Source: Amycolatopsis sp. NBC_01488 | GTDB taxonomy: Bacteria > Actinomycetota > Actinomycetes > Mycobacteriales > Pseudonocardiaceae | NCBI RefSeq assembly: GCF_036227105.1 | Contig: NZ_CP109434.1 | Location: 1,926,001-1,990,000 of the forward strand | Length of the DNA: 64,000 nt | Direction of reading: 5' to 3' | Part shown: in pieces, positions 1-8,929 of the stretch | Position numbering within the stretch: the first letter of the stretch is position 1 | Layout: every line of letters begins with the position of its first letter | Translations under genes and position numbers: made by a program | The notes under the pieces: model-generated | Told to the model about the DNA's origin: nothing | The model's input: the letters and a program-made list of their open reading frames with translations, nothing else | The model's database searches: none

Positions 1-2
1 TC

Positions 3-104
3 AGCACCCACGGCGACCCCGAGGCGCTGGAGAAGCTGGCGGCGCAGCACGAGAAGAACCAGCAACGGGAGCGCGAAGAGCGCGGCTGGGAGATCAACCC
101 CTGA
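3..104 (+). CDS. C-terminal end of an unidentified protein (5' end outside window)
   Basis: The third frame is open from the window edge to a TGA at 102-104 and encodes a charged, Glu/Arg/Gln-rich tail ending in GWEINP. It is followed within ten bases by a strong inverted repeat, as expected for the end of a gene convergent with pknG. Only 33 residues are visible, so the family cannot be recognised. The charged helical composition is typical of a C-terminal tail. Confidence 0.6.
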   Translation, partial: STHGDPEALEKLAAQHEKNQQREREERGWEINP

Positions 105-110
105 CGCGCT

Positions 111-152
111 CGTGAGTGCGTAACGGTGTTCTAACGCTGTTACGCACTCACG
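111..152. terminator. Bidirectional terminator-like hairpin
   Basis: Perfect 14-base inverted repeat (CGTGAGTGCGTAAC at 111-124, its complement at 139-152) with a 14-base loop. It lies between the stop of the left partial gene (104) and the stop of pknG (160), so it can serve both convergent transcripts. There is no long T-tract, which is usual for high-GC actinomycetes. Confidence 0.8.
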
Positions 153-159
153 ACGCAGG

Positions 160-2805
160 TCAGGTCAGCGTGCGGGGGCGGATGGCGTTCGCCCGGTCCA
201 CGAGCCGCACGCGCTCGTCGACGGTCCCCGCCAGCCGGGCCAGCGCGCGGTAGCAGCGCTCCAGCCCGAAGCGCAGCTCCCGCTCGTCCAGCGCGCAGCC
301 CAGCACCCGCACGCCCGGCGTCGGCTTGCCCTGCTTGAGCCAGTCGTGCGCGGCTTCGAGCACTCCCGCGGACAGCCGCGTCTGACGCTCGAGGTCCAGC
401 CGCAGCCGCTCCAGGCGGGACGACGCGTCCAGCAGGTCGTGCTCGGTCACCGGCGTCTCGCGGCCGTTCGCCTTCGTCGCCGTCGTCTTGATCCGGATCG
501 CCGCGACCTGCGCGTCGACGTAGTGCGTCGAGGACGGCGGGACCGTCTCGAGCACCTCCACCGCACTGTTGCGCGCGCCCTGAGCCAGGTACACCCGGGC
601 GAGGCCGAACGCCGCGCTGACGTACGTGCGGTCGGTCCGCCAGACCAGCTCGTAGAACCGCGCGGCGGCGAAGTAGTCGCCGACGCCCTCGGCGCTGATC
701 CCCAGCGCCAGCTTCGGCGCGATCTCGCCAGGCAGGTCGTCGTACACGGATTCGAACGCGACCTGCGCGACGCGCGACCGGCCGCCGGCCAGCTCGATCA
801 GGCCGCGGTACCAGTCGATCCGCCAGTCGTGCGGGAAGCCGTTCTTGATCGCCAGGTACTGCGCCGCCTGCAGCTGCCGCTGCGCCTCGGCCGGCTCGCC
901 CAGCTCGATCCGCGCGCGCACGATCCGCAGCCGCACCTCGATCGACTCGCGCGGCGCGCCGGCCAGTGCCTCGATCGCGCCGCGCGGGTCGAGCGCGGTC
1001 GTCGTGGCCAGCACGCCGGCCGCCGGGTCGTCCGTGTCGACCTGCGGGATCGGCAGCCCGGCGACGACCTCGTCGGCACCGGGCAGCGGCACGGTCCGGC
1101 CGGCCTCCGGCACCACCAGCTGCACGCCGAACGTGCGGCTCTCCGGGCCGAACACCGTCGACGCGCCGGGCCGCGGCTTGCCGGTGCCGAGCGCCATGAT
1201 CTCGCGCAGCACGCCGGTCAGCTGGTCACCCATCTCCTCGGCGGAGAGGAACCGCCGGTCCGGGTCGGCGTGCGTCGCGCGTCGCAGGAAGCGGTAGTAC
1301 GACCCGAAGAGCGCGAACAGCGGAACGGCGTCCGGGCCGGGCAGGGTCGTCTTGAACTTGCTGGTGTAGCCGGTGAACTCGAAGCTCAGCACCGCGAGCG
1401 TGCGCCCGACGGTGAACAGGTCCGACGCCACCGAAGCGCCCTGCTTCGCCAGCTCCGGCGCGCTGTAGCCGGTGGTGAAGAACAGCGGGCTCTCGTAGTC
1501 GTCCATCCGCCGGACGGCCCCCAGGTCGATCAGCTTCAGCTGCTCGTTGGTCTGGATCACGTTGTCGGGCTTGAGGTCGCAGTAGAGCAGGTTCTGGCTG
1601 TGCAGGTACCCGAGCGCGGGCAGGATCTCCAGCCCGTACGCGATGACCTGACCGATCGGCAGCGGCTCCGGCCGGCGGCTCTCGCGGTGGTGCGCCAGCG
1701 CGAGCTGCCGCAGCGACTGGCCGCCGACGTACTCCATCACGATGTAGCCGACGGTCGTCCCGCTCTGGCGGTCCGGGTGCTGCACGAAGTTGTGGATCTT
1801 GACGATGTTCGGGTGCTCGACCTCGGCCAGGAAGCGCTGCTCGTTGGCCGCGGCCGCCATCGCCGTCGCGTCCCCGGTGTCGATCAGTCCTTTGAGGACG
1901 ACCCAGCGGTCGCTGACGTTGTGGTCCTGCGCCAGGTAGATCCAGCCGAGACCGCCGTAGGCGATCGCGCCGAGGACTTCGTACTGGCCGCCGACGAGCT
2001 CGTGCGGCTGCAGCTTCGGGACGAACGAGAACGGCGTACCGCAGTTCTCGCACTTCCCTTCCGGCGCACCGGGTTGACCGTCCTTGGCCCGGCCGACCTT
2101 CGCGCTGCAGTTGCTGCAGAACCGCTTTTCCTCCGACACGACCGGGTTCGCCAGCACCGCCGACGCGGGGTCGCGCGCGGGTACCGGCGGGACCTCGACC
2201 AGCCCGGCACCGAGCCGGCCGCGTCGCGACCGCGACGTCCGCGACGACGTCCGCCGCGAAGTGCCGGGGAACGACCCGGCTCCGGAGCCCGAACCGCTGC
2301 CGGTTCCCGTGCCGGTCCCGGTGTGCCGCCCTTCGCTGGTGCGTTCGGGCAGCACGCTTTCGGTGCCCGGGTCGGGCAGCGGCGTGTCCGGGCCGGTTTC
2401 CGGCCGTGGCGCCGGCGGCATGATGCTCTGGGTCTCCGGCGTCGGCGCGGCGAGCACGCTCGTCGGCTGCGGCGCGTTCGGGTCGACGGCCTGCGTGGGC
2501 GGCTGAACCGCCTGCGTCGGCTGGACCGGGGTGATGCTGCCCGGCGGCCGGGTCGGGTCGTCCGCGCCCGGGATCGGCCCGCGCACGGCCGACGGCTGGC
2601 CGCGCGGCGGCGTCGGCGGACGGCGCACGGGCGCGTGGAAGACGGTCTCCTCGCCACCGGACGGCGCACCGTCGTCGAGGCGGCCCGAGATCGACGGCTC
2701 CGGCGTCTCCCACCGGACCGGTGGCGGCGGCTGCCAGCTCGGCTTGGGCGGCTGCTGCTGCTCGTCCGGCGCGGCGTGCCGAGGACGGCGCGGCTCCTCC
2801 GACAC
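160..2805 (-). CDS. pknG: Serine/threonine protein kinase PknG
   Basis: Soluble Ser/Thr kinase that in mycobacteria and corynebacteria phosphorylates the FHA protein GarA/OdhI and so controls 2-oxoglutarate and glutamate metabolism. The 881 residues show a Pro/Thr-rich N-terminal region, a rubredoxin-like zinc module with two CxxC pairs (CSNC near 232, CENC near 252), a kinase domain from about 270 (Lys near 304 in VVLKG, catalytic YCDLKPDN near 408, LIDLG replacing DFG) and a TPR-rich C-terminal third. It is longer than the roughly 750-residue mycobacterial protein because the N-terminus is extended. The GTG start at 2805 has GGGAGG just upstream. It is the third gene of glnX-glnH-pknG, 55 bases after glnH. 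Confidence 0.96.
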   Translation of the reverse strand: MSEEPRRPRHAAPDEQQQPPKPSWQPPPPVRWETPEPSISGRLDDGAPSGGEETVFHAPVRRPPTPPRGQPSAVRGPIPGADDPTRPPGSITPVQPTQAVQPPTQAVDPNAPQPTSVLAAPTPETQSIMPPAPRPETGPDTPLPDPGTESVLPERTSEGRHTGTGTGTGSGSGSGAGSFPGTSRRTSSRTSRSRRGRLGAGLVEVPPVPARDPASAVLANPVVSEEKRFCSNCSAKVGRAKDGQPGAPEGKCENCGTPFSFVPKLQPHELVGGQYEVLGAIAYGGLGWIYLAQDHNVSDRWVVLKGLIDTGDATAMAAAANEQRFLAEVEHPNIVKIHNFVQHPDRQSGTTVGYIVMEYVGGQSLRQLALAHHRESRRPEPLPIGQVIAYGLEILPALGYLHSQNLLYCDLKPDNVIQTNEQLKLIDLGAVRRMDDYESPLFFTTGYSAPELAKQGASVASDLFTVGRTLAVLSFEFTGYTSKFKTTLPGPDAVPLFALFGSYYRFLRRATHADPDRRFLSAEEMGDQLTGVLREIMALGTGKPRPGASTVFGPESRTFGVQLVVPEAGRTVPLPGADEVVAGLPIPQVDTDDPAAGVLATTTALDPRGAIEALAGAPRESIEVRLRIVRARIELGEPAEAQRQLQAAQYLAIKNGFPHDWRIDWYRGLIELAGGRSRVAQVAFESVYDDLPGEIAPKLALGISAEGVGDYFAAARFYELVWRTDRTYVSAAFGLARVYLAQGARNSAVEVLETVPPSSTHYVDAQVAAIRIKTTATKANGRETPVTEHDLLDASSRLERLRLDLERQTRLSAGVLEAAHDWLKQGKPTPGVRVLGCALDERELRFGLERCYRALARLAGTVDERVRLVDRANAIRPRTLT

Positions 2806-2860
2806 TGCTACCTCCCAGATCCCCGCCGGCGTGCGGAGACCGATCCTAGTCGCGACCGGC

Positions 2861-3832
2861 TCACTTGTACTGCGGCGACGGCGGCGACGCCGGGCCCAGC
2901 GAGGGCTCCACCCAGCGGCGGTAGCTGTTCTGCCACGCGTCGCTGGTGCGGATCTTGTCCAGCACGGCGTTGACGTACCTGACCATGTCCTCGTTGTCCT
3001 TCGGCACGCCGATGCCGTAGTTCTCCTGGGTGAACTGGTCGCCGACCACCTTCAGCGTCGGGTCCTGCGCGGCCATCCCGGCGAGGATCGTGTCGTCGGT
3101 CGAGACGGCTTCGACCTGGCCCTGCTGGAGCATCACCAGGCAGTCCGACCAGTTGTCCACCGAGACCGGCACCGGCTTCGCCGGGTCCGTCGCGATCTTC
3201 GCCAGCGACGTCGACTTCTTCGCCGCGCACACGCGCTTGCCGCTCAGGTCGGCCAGCTTGGCCACCTTGGACTCCTTCGTGACCAGGATCCGTTGCCCGG
3301 CCACGTAGTACACCGAAGAGAACTGCACGGACTCGCGGCGCTTGCAGGTGATGCTGTAGGTCCGGACCACGATGTCGACCTGGTGCTGCGTCAGGACGTC
3401 TTCCCGCTGCGACGACGGGATCGCGCGGAACTGCACGCGGCCCTCCGGCGAGCCGAAGATCGACCGGGCGATCTCGTTGACCATGTCGATGTCGAAGCCC
3501 TCGAGGTTGCCCGAGGTGGGGTTGCGGAAGCCGAACAGGTACGTGGTCTGGTCGACGCCGGCGATCAGCTTGCCGCGTTCCTTGATCTTCGCCATGGTCG
3601 AGCCGTCGGGGATGCCCGTGCCGTTGGGCGCGAGGCTGACCAGCGGGTCGCAGCTGGTGTCGGTGGCGCCGCCGGCAGTCGAGTCGGGGCCGCCGACGTG
3701 CGCGGGCTGCGGCCACGCGGCGTTGCTCACCGGGGCCGGATCGACCGGCTTCCCGGGGCTGCCGCAGGCCGCCAGCAGCAGCGCGGCGACCGCCAGCGCG
3801 CCCGCCCGGACCGTGTTCCCCCGCCTGCTCAC
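2861..3832 (-). CDS. glnH: GlnH-type amino-acid binding lipoprotein
   Basis: Extracytoplasmic solute-binding protein of family 3 (amino-acid type). In Mycobacterium the homologous GlnH binds aspartate/glutamate and signals through GlnX to PknG. The 323-residue product starts with a lipoprotein signal peptide whose lipobox LAAC places the acylated Cys at residue 23. The mature part has typical SBP_bac_3 features (KLIAGVDQTTYLFGFRN, GFDIDMVNEIA). The GTG start at 3832 overlaps the glnX stop by four bases (GTGA) and has GGGAG seven bases upstream, indicating translational coupling. No ABC permease or ATPase gene is nearby, which fits sensing rather than uptake. Confidence 0.93.
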   Translation of the reverse strand: MSRRGNTVRAGALAVAALLLAACGSPGKPVDPAPVSNAAWPQPAHVGGPDSTAGGATDTSCDPLVSLAPNGTGIPDGSTMAKIKERGKLIAGVDQTTYLFGFRNPTSGNLEGFDIDMVNEIARSIFGSPEGRVQFRAIPSSQREDVLTQHQVDIVVRTYSITCKRRESVQFSSVYYVAGQRILVTKESKVAKLADLSGKRVCAAKKSTSLAKIATDPAKPVPVSVDNWSDCLVMLQQGQVEAVSTDDTILAGMAAQDPTLKVVGDQFTQENYGIGVPKDNEDMVRYVNAVLDKIRTSDAWQNSYRRWVEPSLGPASPPSPQYK

Positions 3833-5250
3833 CGGTACTCCCTCAGTCGCTCCCGGATCCCCATGGTGACACCCGCCGCGGCGACCACGGCGAGCACGGC
3901 CAGGCCGGGCGCGAGCAGCGTCAGCGCGGCGGCGCCGTCGTGGGTGTCGTCGAGGAACTCCTGCCTGCCGACGTCGATCGCCGCCTGGAGGCTGTCGTCG
4001 AGGCGCCGGAACGCCGGGGCCGAGCCGTCGGTCTTGTCCTCGAGGACCGCGGCGTCGACGGCTTCCTGGTACGACCCGGCGTTGTCCAGGTCGCGCACCT
4101 GCTTGTGCGCCTTCATCCAGTCTTGCGCGGCCTTCGTCGCGTCGGAGACCTTCGCGGCGCCTTCGCCGTCCTTGATGAGGCCGCGGGCTTCGCCGAGCAG
4201 GCCGCCCTGCCCGTCGGGGCCGACCAGCTGGGCCGCGTTGGTGCCGAAGTCCTTGTCGTACGCCCCGCCGTCGCCGCGGGCGACCAGCGTCAGCGTTTCG
4301 TCGGCGCGGGCCTGCAGCGCGGCGATCCGCGCGCGGACGAGCACGTCGACGCGGTGCGAACCGTCGTCCTGGCCACTGCCGACCAGGCTGCCCTGCACGA
4401 CCAGCGCGACCGCGCCCCACAGCAGCGACACCACGACGGCGGCCGTCGCGACGACGAGCCCGACGTTGAGCAGCCGGTTGGTCCGCCGGGTCAGGTAGAC
4501 CTGGGCCGCGATCAGCGCGGCGAGCAGCGCGACCACGAGGATCGTGGCGAGCCACGGGAAGCCGGTGGCGCTGTCCTGCTCCTCGACCAGCCGCTGCGTG
4601 TCGACGCGGTAGAGGTCCTGCGCCGCGGGCAGGATCTTCGCGCGCATCAGCTCGGAGGCTTCGCGCAGGTAGGACGCGCCGACCGGGTAGCCGAGGCGGT
4701 TGTTCGCCCGCGCCGTCTCGACCAGCCCGGTGTAGACCGGCAGCGACTGGTTGAGGACGTCGACCGGGGCAGCCGCGTCGGCGACGTCGGAGGCGTCGGA
4801 AGCGGCCTTCGCGAGCGCGGCGCCGGCTTCGGCGACGTCACGCTCGTAGCGCGAACGCAGCTCGGGCGGCTCGGTGCCGATGGAGAGGAACGCGCTCGCC
4901 GCCGTCGCGTCGGCGTCCGAAAGCGACCGGTAGACCTGCTGCGCGGCGGCGGCCAGTGGCTCGCGGTGGTCGATGACACCGCTGATCGTGTTGTCGCGGT
5001 CCTGCACCGACAGCGTCGAGACCAGCCCGGAGACCAGCGCGAGCAGCACGAGCCCGACGGCGATCACGGTGAGCCGGCCCGGCGTCGTGGCGGCGGACCG
5101 GACGATGGCGCGGACCGCCTGACCGGGCAGGTCCAGCAGGCCCAGAAGGCCGCTGCGGCCCCCGGCACGGTCGCGGCCGTCCGGCGGCGACGGCGGTGGG
5201 GGTCCCGGCGCGGGCGCCGTGGGACCCGGGGCCGTCGCAGTGCTGGTCAT
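3829..5250 (-). CDS. glnX: GlnX-type membrane signal transducer
   Basis: Integral membrane protein linking GlnH to PknG in the mycobacterial model. The 473 residues show a Pro-rich cytoplasmic N-terminus, a first membrane segment near 48-68 (VIAVGLVLLALVSG), an Ala-rich helical extracytoplasmic sensor region, two central membrane segments near 225-275, a second helical sensor region and a C-terminal membrane segment ending in RERLREYR. Identification rests on topology and on the gene order glnX-glnH-pknG, which matches Rv0412c-Rv0411c-Rv0410c. The ATG at 5250 has GGGGAGGA eight bases upstream. It is the first gene of the operon. Confidence 0.88.
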   Translation of the reverse strand: MTSTATAPGPTAPAPGPPPPSPPDGRDRAGGRSGLLGLLDLPGQAVRAIVRSAATTPGRLTVIAVGLVLLALVSGLVSTLSVQDRDNTISGVIDHREPLAAAAQQVYRSLSDADATAASAFLSIGTEPPELRSRYERDVAEAGAALAKAASDASDVADAAAPVDVLNQSLPVYTGLVETARANNRLGYPVGASYLREASELMRAKILPAAQDLYRVDTQRLVEEQDSATGFPWLATILVVALLAALIAAQVYLTRRTNRLLNVGLVVATAAVVVSLLWGAVALVVQGSLVGSGQDDGSHRVDVLVRARIAALQARADETLTLVARGDGGAYDKDFGTNAAQLVGPDGQGGLLGEARGLIKDGEGAAKVSDATKAAQDWMKAHKQVRDLDNAGSYQEAVDAAVLEDKTDGSAPAFRRLDDSLQAAIDVGRQEFLDDTHDGAAALTLLAPGLAVLAVVAAAGVTMGIRERLREYR

Positions 5251-5505
5251 CCCCGATTCCTCCCCGAAAGCCGTACGCAGACGGTAGCCGAGGCGCCGAG
5301 CGCGCGGGCACAGGCATCGCCCGCCGTCACCAGCACGTGATCTGGTCGGCCTCGGATCTCGGCGAGTACGCGCCAGTAGCCGTCGGCCGAGTCCGATTCC
5401 GGCCGACCCGAGACCTTCACCGGTCCGAGTGAATTCGCCGATCGTCGAGCCGACCGGCGCCGATCGCACCGAACCGTCCACATCGGACCGTTCGCCGAGC
5501 GCGAC
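5251..5505. promoter_or_regulatory. Intergenic region, probable glnX operon promoter
   Basis: About 255 bases between the regulator stop (5506) and the glnX start (5250), both on the minus strand. Open frames here are compositional shadows. By position it must contain the glnX-glnH-pknG promoter unless that operon is read through from upstream. No clear -35/-10 pair could be assigned by eye. Confidence 0.4.
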
Positions 5506-6768
5506 TCAGCCCCGGATGGCCGGGGCGAGCGAGTGCGGCAGCACCGCTTCGGGGCTCGGCGGCCGCCGGACCAGCACTTCGACGTCGTCGGCGAAGCGGT
5601 AGGGCTTGGCGCCGAGGATGCCGCCGAAGTGCCTGCGCAGCCGGGACATCTCGGCACGGACGGTGACCGCACGGCTCGCGTCGCCGAACAGGTCGGACGA
5701 CAGCTCGGACGCCGAACGGCCTGCGCGGTGGCTGGCCAGCACGTACAGCATCTCGGCGTGGCGCGGGCTGAGCCGGTGCGTCCAGGTCCCGGCCGCGCCG
5801 GCCACGGTCAGCTCGGGTTCGCGCGGCGACCGGACGTCGAGGACGACGCGGGTCGGCGGCGCGGCGTCGTTCCCGGCCGGCCGGATCAGCCAGCCGCCGG
5901 GCACCGGCTCGACCGCGCAGTGGCCGTACGCCGGCAGCCAGACCCCGCCGGGCGCGAGGTTCGCGGGCAGCGCGATCCGGTCGACCGGCGCGAGCCCGGC
6001 GGACGCGGCGACCCAGCCGTGCTCGTCGGCGACCACGGCCCGTCCCCCGACCTTCGCGAGCACCGGGACGGCGAAGCCCCGCAGCCGCTCCAGCTCGGTG
6101 AGGTGGGTGGTGCGCAGCTGGGACTCCGCGAGCCGCGTCACCGCGTCGACCAACGCCAACGTCGTCGCGTGGACGGTCGAGGCCGGGCCGGAGAGGTCGA
6201 CGACGCCGAGCAGCCTGCCGTCGCGCGGGTCGCGCAGCGGCGCGGCGGCGCACGTCCAGGAGTGCTGCGAGCGGAGGTAGTGCTCGGCGGCGTACATCTG
6301 GACCGGGCGGTTCGCGACGAGCGCGGTGCCGATCGCGTTGGTGCCGACGGCTTCCTCCTGCCAGTCGACGCCTTCGACGAACCCGAGCCCGTCGGCGCGG
6401 CGGCGGACCGCGGCGCTGCCGTCGCGCCAGAGCACGTGGCCGCCGGCGTCGACGATCACCATGATGTGCGCAGCCTGCTCGGCCAAGCTGATCAGGCCGC
6501 CGCGCAACGTCGGCAGCGCCGGGTCCAGCCCGCTCGCGCGGCGGCGTCCTTCCAGCTCTTCGGCGGTGAGGACAGGCGCGGCGGACCGGCTGTCGGGGTC
6601 CATGCCGAGGCGGCGCATCCGCTGCCAGGACGCGTCGATCACCGCCCGCGGCCTGCTGGGGAGCGCCTTGCCGGTCAGGGCGGCTTCGTGCACCTGCGCC
6701 AGGACGCGGGCGTGCCGCCGGGGGTCTGCCCCGGCCGGCAACGCTGCCTCGAGGTCTCGCTGACCCAC
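5506..6768 (-). CDS. AcoR-like GAF-domain transcriptional regulator without a sigma-54 ATPase domain
   Basis: The 420-residue protein begins like acetoin catabolism regulators (IDASWQRMRRLGMDP, GGLISLAEQAAHIMVIVDAGG), has a GAF domain with the family motif VGTNAIGTAL near 170 and continues with HSWTCAAAPLRDP. Instead of the AAA+ sigma-54 activation domain it carries a sensor-like middle and a winged-helix-like C-terminus (about 330-400), the usual actinobacterial version. The GTG start at 6768 is preceded by AAGGAG. It lies 108 bases downstream of the AcoX-like gene on the same strand, so it probably regulates that gene or a pathway elsewhere. DNA binding is inferred from the C-terminal fold pattern. 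Confidence 0.82.
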   Translation of the reverse strand: MGQRDLEAALPAGADPRRHARVLAQVHEAALTGKALPSRPRAVIDASWQRMRRLGMDPDSRSAAPVLTAEELEGRRRASGLDPALPTLRGGLISLAEQAAHIMVIVDAGGHVLWRDGSAAVRRRADGLGFVEGVDWQEEAVGTNAIGTALVANRPVQMYAAEHYLRSQHSWTCAAAPLRDPRDGRLLGVVDLSGPASTVHATTLALVDAVTRLAESQLRTTHLTELERLRGFAVPVLAKVGGRAVVADEHGWVAASAGLAPVDRIALPANLAPGGVWLPAYGHCAVEPVPGGWLIRPAGNDAAPPTRVVLDVRSPREPELTVAGAAGTWTHRLSPRHAEMLYVLASHRAGRSASELSSDLFGDASRAVTVRAEMSRLRRHFGGILGAKPYRFADDVEVLVRRPPSPEAVLPHSLAPAIRG

Positions 6769-6876
6769 CCGCCGCTCCTTGCGCTCTTCCTCCTCAGTCT
6801 GCCTTTTCGGTCCGCTGATCGGAAGGTGGCGGGCATCTCGGTGCGCCTCACGCGATACGCCGCGCGCAGGTGTCCG

Positions 6877-7911
6877 TCATCTTCGACGTTCTTCCCCGAG
6901 CTCGGTTTCCGTGCGCAACAGCCCTTTCCGCGCGGCTTCCGCCATCACCGCCCGGACGTCCACGACCCACGGCCCGTCCGGCTTGAGCTCGACGAAGGCG
7001 CTCTCGCCGACCTTCAGCTCGAGTTCGCGCTCGCCGTCGAGCGCGATGACGCCCCCCGACGCGGCCAGCTCGACCCGCACACCGGGCTTGAGCACGCCCC
7101 ACCCGCGCACGCCGACGGGCCGCACGAGCCCGGGCGCGATGGGCGCCTGCACGGCGTACGGCGTCTCCTCGACCGGCCCGAGCTGCAGCGCGACGCCGTC
7201 CGGGCTCGACCGCGGGCTCGGGCAGAGCTGGCCGGCGACGCTGGACATGCCGATGCCGTCGGGTTCGGCGAAGGTGCAGTAGAGCTCGGTGAGCGAGGAG
7301 GGATCCCACAGCGCCCGCGCGCCGACGTGCCGGCTCGACGACACGCAGACGTCGACGAGCGCGATCTCCCGGCGTGCCTTGGTGACGACTTCCAGCACGC
7401 TGACGCGGTGCGTGACGAGATCGGGATCGACCTGCCCGGAGGCGATGAGCCCGGCGGCCAGCCCGGCCACGGTTGCCTCGCGCATCTGTGGAAAGGCGTT
7501 GTTCGTCCCGGTGGACAGGGCGAGGATCGGCACGTCTTCGCAGGCAGCGGCGGCGACGCGGGCCGTGCCGTCCCCGCCGAGGACCACGATGACGCCGGCC
7601 CCGGCCTCGACCATCCGGCGCACGGCGTTGGTCGTGTCGGCGGCGGTGCCGGTGATCGGATCGTCCGCGCAGAAGTCGACCGTCGGCCAGGTCCCGCCGC
7701 GTCCGAGCGCCCTCAGGACGGCGGCGGAGATGCCTCCGAGATCGGTGGACACGAGGGCGCGATCGAGCCCGGTCACCGCGAACGCGGCGAGCAACCGCTG
7801 GACCATGTTCGCCTTTTCCGCGGTGGGGAACACGGAAGCCTGCGCGACCAGCCGGCGGATGTCTCGCCCCGAAGCCGGATTCGCGACGATCCCCGCCACC
7901 GTCTCGCCCAA
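6877..7911 (-). CDS. acoX: AcoX-like NAD kinase-family protein
   Basis: Member of the ATP-NAD kinase/diacylglycerol kinase superfamily. Diagnostic segments are GIVANPASG near the N-terminus, VVLGGDGT for nucleotide binding and LSTGTNNAFPQ, the signature of the AcoX branch found in acetoin catabolism loci. The biochemical role of AcoX is not established. The TTG start at 7911 was chosen because AGGAGG sits six bases upstream and it begins exactly at the conserved GETVAGIVANP; the open frame extends further but has no family similarity. The product is 344 residues. The acetoin dehydrogenase genes acoABC are not in this window, so the pathway assignment is only inferred. Confidence 0.8.
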   Translation of the reverse strand: MGETVAGIVANPASGRDIRRLVAQASVFPTAEKANMVQRLLAAFAVTGLDRALVSTDLGGISAAVLRALGRGGTWPTVDFCADDPITGTAADTTNAVRRMVEAGAGVIVVLGGDGTARVAAAACEDVPILALSTGTNNAFPQMREATVAGLAAGLIASGQVDPDLVTHRVSVLEVVTKARREIALVDVCVSSSRHVGARALWDPSSLTELYCTFAEPDGIGMSSVAGQLCPSPRSSPDGVALQLGPVEETPYAVQAPIAPGLVRPVGVRGWGVLKPGVRVELAASGGVIALDGERELELKVGESAFVELKPDGPWVVDVRAVMAEAARKGLLRTETELGEERRR

Positions 7912-8232
7912 CCTGATCCTCCTGTCACCGCACCGGAGAACAGGAGACCCCGAGAGCGGCCGAAAGGGAAGGGTTGCAGGGCGTTGCAGTGTGCGGGGAC
8001 GGCGGTCGTTCGCCTGGTCGCGGGCCGGATTTCGCGGCCGCCGCGTGCCGCGTCGACGGCGATCGCGCAGCCCAGTCCGCCGCGCGACCGCCGAGCCCGC
8101 GGCACGCTCGCAGCGTGGCCCGTGCGTCAGTGAGCCGAAGATCACACCGGCGTCCGGATCTCCAGTGGACTGTCCAACCAGGAAACTCCCCCGGCGGAGA
8201 AGAACCCACCGGACCGAGTCCGCGGCGAAGAG
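7912..8232. promoter_or_regulatory. 320-base intergenic region upstream of the AcoX-like gene
   Basis: No credible gene is seen. By position it should contain the promoter of the acoX-regulator pair and the end of the copper-chaperone gene. A short direct repeat (GTTGCAG twice within about 20 bases near 7973-7990) may be a regulator site; this is only inferred. Confidence 0.4.
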
Positions 8233-8469
8233 CTACGAGACCAGGCTCGCCGTGCCCCCGTAGGAGAAACCCGCCTCCTCGACGGCCGCGCGGACGTCGT
8301 CTTCGGCCAACGCGGCGTCGGCGCGAACGACCACCCGGCCGGTGGCGACGTCGACGTCCACTTCGGTCACTCCCGGCAGGCCGGTGAGTTCTTCCGTGAC
8401 CGACTGGGCGCAGTGCCCGCAGCTCATCCCGGAGACGGTGTACCCGTGCTCGATCATGGTGCGCAGCAT
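8233..8469 (-). CDS. Heavy-metal-associated (CopZ-like) copper chaperone
   Basis: Small cytoplasmic HMA-domain protein that binds Cu(I) through two cysteines and passes it to transporters or regulators. The 78-residue product has the canonical GMSCGHC motif (Cys17 and Cys20 counted from the first Met) and the TEVDVDVATGRVVV and VRAAVEEAGF strand-helix pattern. Either ATG at 8469 or the one four codons in could be used; neither has a good ribosome binding site. No copper ATPase or CsoR is adjacent. Confidence 0.9.
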   Translation of the reverse strand: MLRTMIEHGYTVSGMSCGHCAQSVTEELTGLPGVTEVDVDVATGRVVVRADAALAEDDVRAAVEEAGFSYGGTASLVS

Positions 8470-8472
8470 ACG

Positions 8473-8508
8473 AAAAGGGCCGCCACCCCGAACGGGTGAC
8501 GGCCCTTT
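8473..8508 (-). terminator. Terminator hairpin after the cold shock gene
   Basis: Near-perfect inverted repeat, AAAGGGCCGCCACCC against CGGGTGACGGCCCTTT, with A/T ends. It is immediately downstream of the csp stop (8522) and directly upstream of the copper-chaperone start, so it separates the two minus-strand genes. Confidence 0.85.
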
Positions 8509-8521
8509 CCCAAGATCAAAG

Positions 8522-8725
8522 TCAGATCACGGTGACCGACGTGGCCTGCGGGCCCTTCTGGCCCTGGCCGATCTCGAACTCGACGCGAGCGTTCTCCTCG
8601 AGGCTCTTGAAGCCGTTACCCTGGATCTCGCTGTAGTGAACGAAGACGTCGCCGCCACCGTTGTCGGGGGTGATGAAGCCGAACCCCTTCTCGGAGTTGA
8701 ACCACTTCACAGTGCCCTGAGTCAT
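8522..8725 (-). CDS. cspA: Cold shock protein (CspA family)
   Basis: Single CSD domain of 67 residues, the usual length. It contains RNP-1 (KGFGFI) and RNP-2 (DVFVHYS) nucleic-acid binding motifs and acts as an RNA chaperone. The start at 8725 (MTQGTVKWF) is the family start and has GGAGA six to ten bases upstream; the upstream in-frame codons are leader. The A-rich 5' leader continues to about 8890, as commonly seen for csp mRNAs. Confidence 0.96.
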   Translation of the reverse strand: MTQGTVKWFNSEKGFGFITPDNGGGDVFVHYSEIQGNGFKSLEENARVEFEIGQGQKGPQATSVTVI

Positions 8726-8929
8726 CAAAATCTCCATATGCAACCACAAAACAGGAAGCCACTTCGGCGCCCCGGGTCAACACGGGGACGGTTTGCTTCC
8801 TCGGCGAGGAGACACTACGCCCGCTGAATTCTGCGAGCGTGACTCAACACGAACACAAAAATCGAGACCACGTGCAGTAAAGCACACCTCGAGCGGAGCG
8901 GACAAGCCGTCTCACCCAACAGGGGTGAG
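8726..8929 (-). promoter_or_regulatory. Leader and promoter region of the cold shock gene
   Basis: About 200 bases between the csp start and the stop of the next upstream gene. The segment is locally A-rich (8730-8755 and 8845-8865), unlike its surroundings. By family precedent this would be the long structured 5' untranslated region of csp mRNA; this is an inference, since no conserved cold-box was matched. Confidence 0.45.

Noticed and set aside
346..2973. Long plus-strand open frame of 875 codons opposite pknG
   Set aside because: Arg-rich shadow frame of a high-GC gene; the pknG strand has all kinase motifs.
2531..4498. 655-codon plus-strand frame across glnH and glnX
   Set aside because: Antisense shadow without family features; crosses a real operon with coupled starts.
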